Origin: Deinococcus phoenicis
GTDB taxonomy: Bacteria > Deinococcota > Deinococci > Deinococcales > Deinococcaceae
Assembly (NCBI RefSeq): GCF_000599865.1
Contig: NZ_JHAC01000026.1
Span: 1 to 64,000 of the forward strand
DNA: 64,000 nt
Direction of reading: 5' to 3'
Shown here in pieces: positions 51,452-60,241 of this stretch (the stretch's first letter is position 1; each line of letters opens with the position of its first letter). The position numbers were made by a program, and so were the translations under genes. The notes under the pieces were generated by a model, which ran no database searches, was not told the origin of the DNA, and saw nothing but the letters and a program-made list of their open reading frames with translations.

Positions 51452-53056
51452 TCAGGTCACCTCGGAGCCTTTGCGTTTCGCCGGTGAGGTCCGGTGGGAA
51501 GGCCCCACGGCCCGCCGGGCTGCCGGAAAGCGGGTGGCTCCCTTCCCGGTGCCCGGCGTCAGCACCAGGCCCGCCACCTGCACGCCTGCGGTCCGGGCCA
51601 GGCCGAGCGCCTCCCCGAGTTCGGCCTGACCGGTCCTGCCCTCGGCAGTCACCAGCACCAGGACGCCGGCGCGGGCGGCGAACAGCAGGGCGTCGGCGTA
51701 CTCGGTCATGGGCGCGGCGTCGATCAGGACGATGTCGTAGGCGCGGCGCAGGTCGGCCAGCCTCTCGGGGGAGAGCCTGACCCCGGGGCCTGCCGGCGGG
51801 TGCTCTGGGCGGAGCAGATCGATTCCCGGGGCGGTGGGGGAGAGGTCGTGGGCTGTGCCTGAGTGGGGCCGTTCGCCCTTTGGCGGGTCGTTCACCGGTT
51901 GGGTGGCCCACGGGTCCGGCTGGTCCGCCGGGTCCCGGCGGGCGTCGACGATCAGGACCCGTTGCCCTTCGTCTGCCAGGCTGCGGGCCAGCAGGGCCGT
52001 CACCGCGCTGGTTCCCGTGCCGGACGACGTGCGGGTGACGACCACTTGCGGCGTGTTCATCAGGTGGACCCTCAGATTCACCCTCAACAGCCCGAGGTCG
52101 TGGGCTGAGGCTCCCGCCCCGGGGACGGCCTGGTCCAGCAGGCTGTGCGCTTCGCCGCGGGTCCGCCGGGGAAGCCGGCCCAGCACCGGGACCCCGCCCC
52201 GGCGGCTGGCCGTTCCCTGCCGCTGCTCGCGCGCGGCTTCCCAGCCGAACGCGGCCAGCGTGGCGAGAAAGGCGGCGGCGAGAAAGGCCAGCAGGGCGCT
52301 GCGGACCGGGGTCGGTGCCGCCGGGGTGCTGGGCAACACGGCCCTGGACAGGAGCGCGAGCGAGCCGCTGGCCGCCTGTCCGAGTTCCTCCAGCTGGGCG
52401 ACCTGCCCGACCGCGTCGTTGCGGGCGTCCTCCAGGGTGCGCGTGACCAGGGCGTCCCCGGACGTGCGAATGCGGCGGGTCAGCGAGGCGACCTGTCTGT
52501 CCAGCGCGGTGCGCGCCCGCTGCACGCTCTGCACCGCGCGCCCGGTGTCCCAGCGCAGCAGGGCGGACACGCTGGCGTTGGCGAGGGTCTGGGCGGCCAG
52601 GGGCGTCTCGGCGCTGGCGGTGATCTCATAGACACCGTTGCCCTGCGGATTGAGGTTGGCCCGGACGGTGACGCGCCCGAAGTGGCCCCGGGCCAGTTCA
52701 CCGTGCAGGGCCGCCGCGAGAGTTTGCGCCTCCTGCCGCCCCAGCGGTGCCCGGCGCAGCCGCGCGGTGATGTCATTGACCAGCCCCTCGCTGTGGAGTG
52801 CCCCTTCGACCGCCCCCGCCGGCAGGGGTGGGGCCGTGATCAGGGTGGCGCTGAGCAGCGAGTTGCCGTTGCCCGGCTGCACCGTGACCACACTGCTCGT
52901 CGCCTCGTAGACGGGCGGCTGACGCGCGGAGACGAAGTAGCTCGCGGCCCCCATGACCACCCCGCAGGCGGCGATAAAGGGAGCGTGACGCACCAGCGCC
53001 CCCAGGAAGCGCTGCACCGACACTTCGTCCGACCTTTCCCCTTGGGCTTGCTGCAC
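51452..53056 (-). CDS. Wzz/BY-kinase-like polysaccharide co-polymerase, paralogue 2 (degenerate Walker A)
   Basis: A 534-residue paralogue of the protein at 49600-51204, with shared blocks ARQPPVYEATSSV, EGxxHSExxV, NGVYEIxAxAETPxAAQxLANA and GQRVLIVDA. Membrane segments lie near residues 20-40 and 265-285; the C-terminal ATPase-like region has a P-loop with Thr for Lys (TSSGTGTSAVTALLARSLA). No C-terminal tyrosine cluster is seen. I chose the GTG at 53056 because CGAGGTGG, the same site as in the paralogue, lies just upstream; the frame is open 87 bases further. It is the last gene of the exopolysaccharide operon, 13 bases after the glycosyltransferase stop. Expected role: chain-length control with Wzy. 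Confidence 0.82.
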   Translation of the reverse strand: MQQAQGERSDEVSVQRFLGALVRHAPFIAACGVVMGAASYFVSARQPPVYEATSSVVTVQPGNGNSLLSATLITAPPLPAGAVEGALHSEGLVNDITARLRRAPLGRQEAQTLAAALHGELARGHFGRVTVRANLNPQGNGVYEITASAETPLAAQTLANASVSALLRWDTGRAVQSVQRARTALDRQVASLTRRIRTSGDALVTRTLEDARNDAVGQVAQLEELGQAASGSLALLSRAVLPSTPAAPTPVRSALLAFLAAAFLATLAAFGWEAAREQRQGTASRRGGVPVLGRLPRRTRGEAHSLLDQAVPGAGASAHDLGLLRVNLRVHLMNTPQVVVTRTSSGTGTSAVTALLARSLADEGQRVLIVDARRDPADQPDPWATQPVNDPPKGERPHSGTAHDLSPTAPGIDLLRPEHPPAGPGVRLSPERLADLRRAYDIVLIDAAPMTEYADALLFAARAGVLVLVTAEGRTGQAELGEALGLARTAGVQVAGLVLTPGTGKGATRFPAARRAVGPSHRTSPAKRKGSEVT

Positions 53057-53069
53057 CGTCCACCTCGTT

Positions 53070-54290
53070 TCAGGAACCACGGTCACCGCTCGGCGGCCTG
53101 GCTGGACCCCGGGCCTGCCGGGCCGGGGCGGGCTGCGGGGCACGCGCTTCCTGCGTGATGCTGCTCATGAAGTCGTGGCCTTCGCGCGCCACGCCGGTCC
53201 AGTCGAGATGTTCGCGCGCGTAGGCCGCGACGACACCGGGGGGCAGCGGGGCCACCGCGAAAAACCCGCGCACGGCGGCCGCCAGTTCCCGGGCGTCGGT
53301 GCTGAGGCGGCGGACGACGAACGGCAGCCCGGCGGGCAGGCTCAGGTCGAGGTAATTGATCAGCACCGGCACCCCCAGCGCCAGATAGAACCGGACCTTG
53401 ATCGGCTGCGCCTCGTGCATGCTCTTCTTGTCGAGGCCCAGCGGCCCCAGGCCCAGATCCGCCGCCGCGACCAGATCGGCGGTCTGCGGCTGAGGCAACG
53501 GCGGGAACAGCCGCAGCCGGTCGCGCACGCCCAGCCGCCCAGCCTCGGCCTGCAAGGTGGCCGCCGCAGCGTCGTCGGCCCCCACCAGCCAGAGTTCGTA
53601 GGGGACGCCGGACGGGTCATCCAGGGCCGCGAGCAGCTCCAGGGCACGTTCGGCGGCGTGCCAGGGTCGGGCGAACCCCGCCATCACCAGGACGCGCGTG
53701 CCTTCGGGAACGCCCAGCCCGGCCCGCACCTCGGCGCGGGACGTGCGCGGCTGGACCTCGCGGGTATCGACGCCGTTGCGCGCAATGATAAAGGGCCGCC
53801 GGGTGCGCGACACGCGCAGCGCCTGCCGGTAAATCTCGTGGGTGACGGGCAGCCACCCGCTGCTGGCCGCCAGCGAATACGCCTCGAAGAAGCTGTAGAC
53901 CCGTCCCCTCAGGGCCTGCCCCTTGCTGGCGTACTCCGAGGCCGTCATCAGGTTCAGCTCGTAGAACAGAGGCGTGCCCGTCCGGCGCAGGTGGCGCACC
54001 AGCAGCAGGTAGTCGAGTGGAAAACCGCGCAGATAGACCGCGTCCGGCCTCACCTCCTGAATCACGCGTCGCGCCTGCCGTGAGACGGCTTGCAGGCTGT
54101 GCCGGGTGGACAGCCCGGACGTGTCGGACAGGTGAAGGTGCGGGCCGGGGGCCTCCACGGGTCCGCTGCGGGCCGACACCAGATGAACCTCGTGCCCGAG
54201 CGCCGCCCAGCCCCGGCTGACGCCGAGAACGTGGTCCACCGATCCCAGATGAAGGGAGAGATCGAGCGCAGAGACGTACACGATCTTCAT
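53070..54290 (-). CDS. Glycosyltransferase family 4
   Basis: A 406-residue GT-B glycosyltransferase. It opens MKIVYVSALDLSLHLGSVDHVLGVSRGWAALGH, an acceptor-side N-terminal domain, and carries the donor-side pattern VLVMAGFARPWHAAERALELL and a C-terminal VRFYLALGVPVLINYLDL. I chose the ATG at 54290, behind AAGGAG, overlapping the upstream stop by four bases. It belongs to the exopolysaccharide operon and presumably adds one sugar of the repeat unit. Confidence 0.85.
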   Translation of the reverse strand: MKIVYVSALDLSLHLGSVDHVLGVSRGWAALGHEVHLVSARSGPVEAPGPHLHLSDTSGLSTRHSLQAVSRQARRVIQEVRPDAVYLRGFPLDYLLLVRHLRRTGTPLFYELNLMTASEYASKGQALRGRVYSFFEAYSLAASSGWLPVTHEIYRQALRVSRTRRPFIIARNGVDTREVQPRTSRAEVRAGLGVPEGTRVLVMAGFARPWHAAERALELLAALDDPSGVPYELWLVGADDAAAATLQAEAGRLGVRDRLRLFPPLPQPQTADLVAAADLGLGPLGLDKKSMHEAQPIKVRFYLALGVPVLINYLDLSLPAGLPFVVRRLSTDARELAAAVRGFFAVAPLPPGVVAAYAREHLDWTGVAREGHDFMSSITQEARAPQPAPARQARGPARPPSGDRGS

Positions 54291-55573
54291 AAGGCTCCTT
54301 GTGCGGTGTTCCGGGGGGTGCCGCTCAGACTGGCCCACAGCAGATACCCGGAGATCCAGAAGGCCGAGTTGGACGCGACGTCGCCCGACACCCAGGCATT
54401 GAAGAAGCTGAACAGCCACAGCGCGATGAAGGGCTGGACCAGCGGAACCCCGGCGCGTTGCCGGGTCAGCACCAGCACCAGCAGGTAGCCGACCAGACCC
54501 AGCAACACGGCCAGGCCCGTATCACCCAGCTCGACCGCCACTTCCAGCACGATGTTGTGGGGAAACTCCCGCTGGTTGGCGGGCGGCATCAGGGCGGCAA
54601 AACCGCCGGTTCCCACGCCGGCGCCCCGGGTCGCCTCATACCCCTGCACCGCGAGCTGATAGCGGTACAGCCGCCCCTGGTCGCTGCTGTTGTCTCCCAG
54701 GGAGTTGAACTGCTCGTTGAGGCGCTCGTAGCCCACACCCAGGCGTTGCGGGCCGGCGCTCTGCACCAGCAGCGTGACGGCGGCGACGAGCGCCAGCAGG
54801 TGGGCGAGGGCCTTGACCTTGCCGCCCAGGCTGCCCCGGGCCACCACGAACGTGACCAGCACCGTGGAGACGACCGAGAGCAGCGGCCCGCGCGAGCCGG
54901 TGGCGATCATCGCCCAGCCCATCAGCAGCGCCCCGCCGAACAGCAGGGCCGCCTGTCCCAGGCGCACGCCGGGCATCAGCAGGAGGCGCACGAGCAGGGC
55001 CGTCAGGCCGAAGCCCACGGCGCGCGAGATGCTAATGGGGTCGGAGGCGTCGCCCAGCACGGCCCGGTCCACCGCGCCGGCGGTGCTGGTGTGTCCGAAC
55101 AGGACCAGGCTCAGGCCGCCCAGCACGCCGCCCACGATCAGGGTGTGCAGCAGGCTGCGCAGGTCACGCTGGTCGAAAGGCCCCAGCAGGGCGAAGGCCG
55201 CGATGGGCAGCGCACTCTGGAGCAAGAACAGCCGCGTTTTGGACGCGCCGTACTCGGGAGACGGCGTGAACATCAGAAACGCGAGCATCACGGCCGCGAA
55301 CAGCGCGATGCCGAAGGTATACGGGTTGATCAGGGACGCGAAGGCCCGGTCCTTGTGGGGGCGCAGGACGAAATACAGGACGGCCAGCCCGATAAAGAGC
55401 AGCCGCAGCGCCACGCCGGGGCCGGACACGGGCAGCAGAAAAAGGGGCAGGGCCGGAAGCGAGAAGATGCTGAACGCCAGCCCGATCAGGAGGGCCGTGC
55501 GCAGGGAGCGTGCGGCGACGACCGCATAGCCGGCCAGCGCCCCCGCGAGCACGGAGCCGTAGAGCGCCGTCAT
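54287..55573 (-). CDS. O-antigen ligase/Wzy-type polymerase membrane protein
   Basis: A 428-residue integral membrane protein with about eleven hydrophobic helices. The large periplasmic loop after the middle (about 250-340) contains GYERLNEQFNSLG and the YEATRGAGVGTGGF...FPHNIVLEVAVELGDTG segment, which fits the Wzy_C/O-antigen ligase family pattern with a conserved 'PHN' motif. In a locus with Wzx and Wzz it is most likely the Wzy polymerase. The start ATG at 55573 overlaps the preceding stop by four bases. Confidence 0.8.
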   Translation of the reverse strand: MTALYGSVLAGALAGYAVVAARSLRTALLIGLAFSIFSLPALPLFLLPVSGPGVALRLLFIGLAVLYFVLRPHKDRAFASLINPYTFGIALFAAVMLAFLMFTPSPEYGASKTRLFLLQSALPIAAFALLGPFDQRDLRSLLHTLIVGGVLGGLSLVLFGHTSTAGAVDRAVLGDASDPISISRAVGFGLTALLVRLLLMPGVRLGQAALLFGGALLMGWAMIATGSRGPLLSVVSTVLVTFVVARGSLGGKVKALAHLLALVAAVTLLVQSAGPQRLGVGYERLNEQFNSLGDNSSDQGRLYRYQLAVQGYEATRGAGVGTGGFAALMPPANQREFPHNIVLEVAVELGDTGLAVLLGLVGYLLVLVLTRQRAGVPLVQPFIALWLFSFFNAWVSGDVASNSAFWISGYLLWASLSGTPRNTAQGAL

Positions 55574-56982
55574 GCGGGCACCGCCTGCCAGGCCGCGAGG
55601 AGCTGCCGGTACAGCCAGGCGTCCTGCACCTGGGTGAAGTGCGAGTTGTGCCACAGCAACGTGAAGTCGCCGTCAAAGTGCGCGCAGGTTCGCATCAGGG
55701 CCTGCGCCGTGCGCCCGGCCTCGGGGTAGCTCAGGTGCATGTATTTCGGGTCCAGCAAGCTGCCCTCCATCACCAGCAGCGGGCGCTCGGTCAGGGCCAG
55801 GGGCTGCCCGGTCAGCAGATTGAAGGTGCGGTACTCGTAGCACACCCCCGCGCGGAAGCCGACGTGATCGGCAAATCCCACGCTGGAGTCGTAGTTCAGC
55901 CCGGCGTCCGCCCAGGCCTGCCAGGTGGTCGGCGCTTCCCAGCGCAGGTAGTGTTGCCGTCCGCCCCAGGTAGCCTGCGTGATGCCGAGCGTGCCCGCCG
56001 TTTCGCGCAGCCGCCCGAACTCGTGCCGGATCTGGGCCGGATCGCGCACCGTGTGGTAACTGGGATGCAGGCCCAGCTCGTGGCCCCGCCCGGCGATGTC
56101 GGCCATCAGGCGCCGGATCCAGGGGTCGTCCAGCGCATAGCTGCCGTTCACGCCCTCGTGCCGGCGGTCGGTGATGAAGTAAAAGGCGCTCCGCACGCCC
56201 AGCCGCTCGCTTTGCTCCATCAGCCACACGAAGGTGTTGTACGGGTCGGCGGCGTAGTCCCCGCGCCAGGCGCGCGCCACCGACGCCAGCGTCCCGAAGG
56301 GCCTGGGGCCGGTGCGCCAGTTCCGCAGGTCCGCTTTCAGGGCGCTCAGCGCGCGCCGGGGATGGCGGTCCCGGTTCCAGAGGTGGTGATCGACATCGTG
56401 GCTCAGCAGCAGCCGCCGTGTGCGCGGCCTGCGCCGCAGCCCGGGCCACAGGTGCCGCAGGCAGCCCCACAGCAGGTCGAGATACTCGTTCACCAGCGGC
56501 CTGAGCGCCAGCCCTTCGGCGGCGGCCAGCGATCCCGCGTGGGCGAAGCGGCCATGCGCGTCCCGCTCGCCGCGCACCACCTCCTCGTACCGCGTGAGCA
56601 GAAACAGGCTGCTCCCGAACACGTCCAGGCCGAGGTCCACCTGGTCCTCCCGCAGGCGCAGGGACTCGCCGTCCCCGAGTGCCCGGCCATACAGCACCGG
56701 CAGTTCCGGGTGCAGCGGTTCGGGGAACGGCCCGCCCCGGGGCACGCGCCAGCGCGCGAGGGGCAGGCGGGGGAGGGACGCCGGCTCCAGCCAGTGCCGG
56801 GTGGCGAGCAGTTCGTCGGGCATCCGCAGGCAACGGCTGTCCTCCGTGCAGGTGATGGTCACGTCCTGGCCCGCCTGAACGCGCTCGATAAAGTCGAGGC
56901 CCAGGAAGTCCCGCAGCAGCACGCCCGCGACGTAGCGCCGCGCCTCCAGCCGCGTGTCCGGGTAGGTCACGATCAGGGGCAC
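55570..56982 (-). CDS. Polysaccharide deacetylase-family protein
   Basis: A 470-residue protein. The N-terminal 200 residues resemble the domain preceding deacetylases in exopolysaccharide loci. The C-terminal NodB-like part has the metal-binding SHDVDHH motif (about residue 200), a later GHELGLHPSYHT motif (about 295) and a third element near FTLLWHNSHF. No signal peptide is seen, so cytoplasmic action is suggested. I chose the GTG at 56982 behind GGGGAGG. It may deacetylate a diacetamido sugar in the lipid-linked repeat unit; that is inference. Confidence 0.78.
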   Translation of the reverse strand: MPLIVTYPDTRLEARRYVAGVLLRDFLGLDFIERVQAGQDVTITCTEDSRCLRMPDELLATRHWLEPASLPRLPLARWRVPRGGPFPEPLHPELPVLYGRALGDGESLRLREDQVDLGLDVFGSSLFLLTRYEEVVRGERDAHGRFAHAGSLAAAEGLALRPLVNEYLDLLWGCLRHLWPGLRRRPRTRRLLLSHDVDHHLWNRDRHPRRALSALKADLRNWRTGPRPFGTLASVARAWRGDYAADPYNTFVWLMEQSERLGVRSAFYFITDRRHEGVNGSYALDDPWIRRLMADIAGRGHELGLHPSYHTVRDPAQIRHEFGRLRETAGTLGITQATWGGRQHYLRWEAPTTWQAWADAGLNYDSSVGFADHVGFRAGVCYEYRTFNLLTGQPLALTERPLLVMEGSLLDPKYMHLSYPEAGRTAQALMRTCAHFDGDFTLLWHNSHFTQVQDAWLYRQLLAAWQAVPA

Positions 56983-57058
56983 GGGCGCGGCCTCCCCGCA
57001 CGTCTTCCCGCACTGGCGCCCTGGCCGGTCCACCGGGTCAACCGGTATGGGGGGCGGG

Positions 57059-58045
57059 TCATCCGCGCTTCCCGGGCAGCAGGTGGGCCGCGGCCGACAG
57101 GATGGACTGGGTCTGGTGCAGGGTCCGGTACCGCCCGCTGGTCTTGCTGATGTGCGAGTAGGGCGTGAGGCGCGCACCGAAGCCCCGGAAGTACCCCTCG
57201 ATGCTCTCGATCATCGAGCCCTGAAAGTCGAAGGCGATCTTGCGCCGCGCGGCGTAGTCCATGGCCTCCCAGATCAGCAGGGCCTGGGCACCACGAATCC
57301 GGAACTGGTCGGTGCGGCCATTGAGCAGACCGAAGAGGGTATGGTCGTCCCACACGAAGAAGTTCGCGGCGTGAACGCGGTCCTGGTCGTCGACGGCGAG
57401 GAGGATGGTGCCGGCCTGGCGCTGCCGGCAGGCCCCGTACGCCCGTTCTACCAGCGGCCGGGAGAACGGGAAGTGCTCGCCCTGCCGCTCGAAGGTCTGC
57501 CGGCACAGCTGCCACAGCTGCTCCACGTCCTCGCTTTCCCGCACCTCCAGCTGCTGCGTTCCCCGGTTCAGGTCCGCCCTCAGGTTGCTGTTCATGCGCC
57601 TGCGCATGGCGGGCAGATCGTCGACCCGCTCGAAGCGGTAGGTGTAGCGGGTGGTCTGGGAGAAGCCGCGCCAGTAGAAGGGCAGCCAGTTGTCGAGTTC
57701 GGGGGAGCAGTTCTGCTCGAAGAGGTCGAAGGGGGGGAGCTGATCGATCAGGGCACCGAGCCAGGCTTTGTGCTGGGCGAGGCGGCGGTCGTAGCGGTCA
57801 CTGGAGTAGGCCAGCCAGGGACCGAGGGTGCGGCCGAGGGGGGGCTGGGTGAGGCGGGTGAGGCCGTGACGGCGGGAACGGACGAAGGGGAGGCGGGCGA
57901 CGAGCAGGCCGTTCTCGTGGACCTGGACCTCGTCCCAGGCGTGAGGGGCGACGGCGTCGAGCCACCACGCCGTCTGGAACAGCGACGGGTGCATGGCCGC
58001 CAGGGGGCGGTCCTCCACCTGTGGGGCCGGCCCGGGTCCGGTCAT
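57059..58045 (-). CDS. FemAB/GNAT-like acyltransferase, paralogue 2
   Basis: A 328-residue protein of the FemAB/BioF2-like GNAT type. Shared with its upstream neighbour are WWLDAVAPHAWDEVQ, NWLPFYWRGFSQTT, YTYRFE, QQLEVRESEDVEQL, ERAYGACRQRQAGTIL, FDFQGSMIESIEGYFRGFGA and LTPYS. Known FemAB proteins attach amino acids or acyl groups to cell-wall precursors; in exopolysaccharide loci the substrate is not established. The ATG at 58045 overlaps the stop of paralogue 1 by four bases and follows GGGGAG. The separation from the next gene is 76 bases. Confidence 0.8.
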   Translation of the reverse strand: MTGPGPAPQVEDRPLAAMHPSLFQTAWWLDAVAPHAWDEVQVHENGLLVARLPFVRSRRHGLTRLTQPPLGRTLGPWLAYSSDRYDRRLAQHKAWLGALIDQLPPFDLFEQNCSPELDNWLPFYWRGFSQTTRYTYRFERVDDLPAMRRRMNSNLRADLNRGTQQLEVRESEDVEQLWQLCRQTFERQGEHFPFSRPLVERAYGACRQRQAGTILLAVDDQDRVHAANFFVWDDHTLFGLLNGRTDQFRIRGAQALLIWEAMDYAARRKIAFDFQGSMIESIEGYFRGFGARLTPYSHISKTSGRYRTLHQTQSILSAAAHLLPGKRG

Positions 58046-58947
58046 GATGTTCTCCCCAGGCCGAGGGCTTCCAGGGCGCGCCGACGCCCGCTGGTCTTGG
58101 TGACGCGCGAGTAGGGCGTGAGGTGCGCGCCGAAGCCCCGCAGGAAGCTCTCGACACTCTCGATCATCGAGCCGTGAAAGTCGAAGGCGAGGCCCAGCCG
58201 GGCGGCATGTTCGATCTCGTGCCAGAGCAGCAGGCCCGGTGCCCCGGCGTTGCGGAACCGGAAGTCCCGGCCGCGTGCCAGCGCGTACATGCAGTGGTCG
58301 TCCCAGACGTAGAAATCCACGGCGTGAACGCGCTCCTGTTCGTCCACGGCGATCAGGATCCGGCCCGCCTGCCGCTGCTGGCAGGCCCGGTAGGCCCGTT
58401 CGATCACCTGGGGGCGCAACGCAAAGGGGGTGGCGTGGTGCTGGTACGTCTGCTGAAGAATCCGGCACAGCTGCTCCACGTCGTCGCTTTCCCGCACCTC
58501 CAGCTGCTTGGCGGCGCGGCTCAGGTCCGAACGCAACCCTTTTTTGAGGTCGCGGCGGACCTGATCCAGAGGGTCCAGGCTCTCGAAGCGGTAGGTGTAG
58601 TGGGTGGTCTGCGAGAAGCCGCGCCAGTAGAAAGGCAGCCAGTTGCCGAGGTCGGTGGAAAAGGACTGCGCGAACCGATCGAAGGGCGGCAGCCGGTCGA
58701 TCAGGGTGCAGAGCCGCTCCTTGTGCTGGGCCAGGTGACGGCCCTGCCGCTCGCCCGGGTCCGCCAGCCAGGGACCCAGCCGGGGGCACAGCATGGGCTG
58801 GGTGAGGGTCCTCAGGCCGTAGCGCGCGCGGCACTGAAAGGGCCAGCGGGCGACGAGCTGGCCGCCCTCGTGGAGCTGCACCTCGTCCCAGGCGTGGGGA
58901 GCGACGGCGTCGAGCCACCAGGGCAGCTGGAAGATCATTTCACGCAT
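58042..58947 (-). CDS. FemAB/GNAT-like acyltransferase, paralogue 1
   Basis: A 301-residue protein closely similar along its whole length to the next gene (WWLDAVAPHAWDEVQLHE, NWLPFYWRGFSQTTHYTYRFE, FDFHGSMIESVESFLRGFGA, LTPYSRVTKTSGR). A tandem duplication is evident, but the sequences have drifted, so different acceptors are possible. I chose the ATG at 58947 behind AAGGGA; it overlaps the flippase stop by eight bases. It probably modifies the repeat unit of the surface polymer. Confidence 0.8.
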   Translation of the reverse strand: MREMIFQLPWWLDAVAPHAWDEVQLHEGGQLVARWPFQCRARYGLRTLTQPMLCPRLGPWLADPGERQGRHLAQHKERLCTLIDRLPPFDRFAQSFSTDLGNWLPFYWRGFSQTTHYTYRFESLDPLDQVRRDLKKGLRSDLSRAAKQLEVRESDDVEQLCRILQQTYQHHATPFALRPQVIERAYRACQQRQAGRILIAVDEQERVHAVDFYVWDDHCMYALARGRDFRFRNAGAPGLLLWHEIEHAARLGLAFDFHGSMIESVESFLRGFGAHLTPYSRVTKTSGRRRALEALGLGRTS

Positions 58948-60241
58948 GCTTGGTTCCCTTGATCCCGCGCAACACGACGTAGCGGCTGAGACCGACCAGC
59001 AGGAGATAGGAAAGGAGCTGGCCCAGAGCATAGCCCACCACGGCGGCGCGTGCGGAAAGCTGAAGGGCGTGCGCGAGGTACAGCGGCGCGAGGACGGCCA
59101 CGAAGCGCGTGACGTCCCACCACAGGTGCATCTCCAGCCGCTCGGTCACGGTAAAGATCGACGTGAGGGGCGAGGACATCAGGCGGAAGACCGCCGCCGG
59201 GGCCAGAATCTGCGCGTACACCCCCGCCTCGCGCCAGCTTTCACCGAAGACCAGCGCGAAGACGGAAGGGGCCAGCAGCATGATCGCCAGGGTGGGCAGG
59301 GCGCTCAACAGCAGCAGCTTGAATGTCAGGGAGGCGTGCAGCCGCGCGAGTGCCTGCGGGTCCTGGTGAACCAATTGCGCCGCCTGCCCGAAAAAGACGT
59401 TGCCGATGGCGTTGCCGATCACGTTCATCGGCAGCCCCAGGACGCGCTCGGTCAGAAACAGCCACCCCACCGTCTGGCTGCCGTACAGGGCGGCGAAGAT
59501 GATGGGCGGATAATGCAGCCCGATCCCGTTGAAGAGCGCGGAGACGCTGGACACCAGCGGAAAGCGCCGGTAGCGGACCGCCATCCGGACCATGCCCGCC
59601 ACGTTCAGGCCGTGCAGGAAGCGGCGCGGCACGGCAGAGCGCCACAGCGACAGCACGCCGCTGGTCCGGCCCACGATGTCCCCGGTCAGCAGGCCCCACG
59701 GCCCGGCGTGCAGCAGGCCCAGCAGGGCCTGCGTCACGAGCGCGCTCAGCCCCTGTTGCACCCGGGTGCGGGCCAGCGCGGGAAAAAGCTGCTGGCGCAA
59801 CACCCACAGGCTCATCACCTGGTAGGTGCCCGCAAAGATCAGGCCGACGGGCAGCAACCACAGGTAGGGGCGCAGGGCGGGCAGGTTGGCCCAGCGCACG
59901 AGCGGCCCGCCGAACAGCAGAATGATCAGCCCCACCAGCCCGCTGAGGACCAGCAGCGTGACGAGCGACAGCGCGAGCAGGTGCAGGGCGTCTTCCTCCT
60001 CGGCGGGCAGGGGGATGGCTTCCTGGTACTGCAAACTGATGCTGGGCAGCAGCACCGACAGCAGCGAGGCATACAGCGCGAGCAAACCGAAGTCGCCCGG
60101 CAGATACAGCCGCGTGAGCAGCGGCGAGGCGAGGATGCTGATCGCCTGCCCCACGGCGGTGCCGCCCGCCAGCAGGGCCACGCTGCGCGCAAAGCGGCTG
60201 CGGGGCAAGAGCCGCTTGAGGGGCGCGCCCCACGCGCTCAT
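58940..60241 (-). CDS. wzx: Wzx-type oligosaccharide flippase
   Basis: A 433-residue integral membrane protein with about twelve hydrophobic helices, of the polysaccharide-exporter (MATE-like Wzx) family: an N-terminal amphipathic start, then LLAGGTAVGQAISILASPLLTRLYLPGDFGLLALYAS and later GIGLHYPPIIFAALYGSQTVGWL and PLTSIFTVTERL, typical of Wzx. It moves undecaprenyl-linked repeat units to the outer face. The ATG at 60241 overlaps the aminotransferase stop by four bases. Confidence 0.87.
   Translation of the reverse strand: MSAWGAPLKRLLPRSRFARSVALLAGGTAVGQAISILASPLLTRLYLPGDFGLLALYASLLSVLLPSISLQYQEAIPLPAEEEDALHLLALSLVTLLVLSGLVGLIILLFGGPLVRWANLPALRPYLWLLPVGLIFAGTYQVMSLWVLRQQLFPALARTRVQQGLSALVTQALLGLLHAGPWGLLTGDIVGRTSGVLSLWRSAVPRRFLHGLNVAGMVRMAVRYRRFPLVSSVSALFNGIGLHYPPIIFAALYGSQTVGWLFLTERVLGLPMNVIGNAIGNVFFGQAAQLVHQDPQALARLHASLTFKLLLLSALPTLAIMLLAPSVFALVFGESWREAGVYAQILAPAAVFRLMSSPLTSIFTVTERLEMHLWWDVTRFVAVLAPLYLAHALQLSARAAVVGYALGQLLSYLLLVGLSRYVVLRGIKGTKHA

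Noticed and set aside
54299..57150. Long rightward frames opposite the Wzy and deacetylase genes
   Set aside because: Gln/Arg/His-rich shadow translations without ribosome sites; the leftward genes are coupled by ATGA overlaps.
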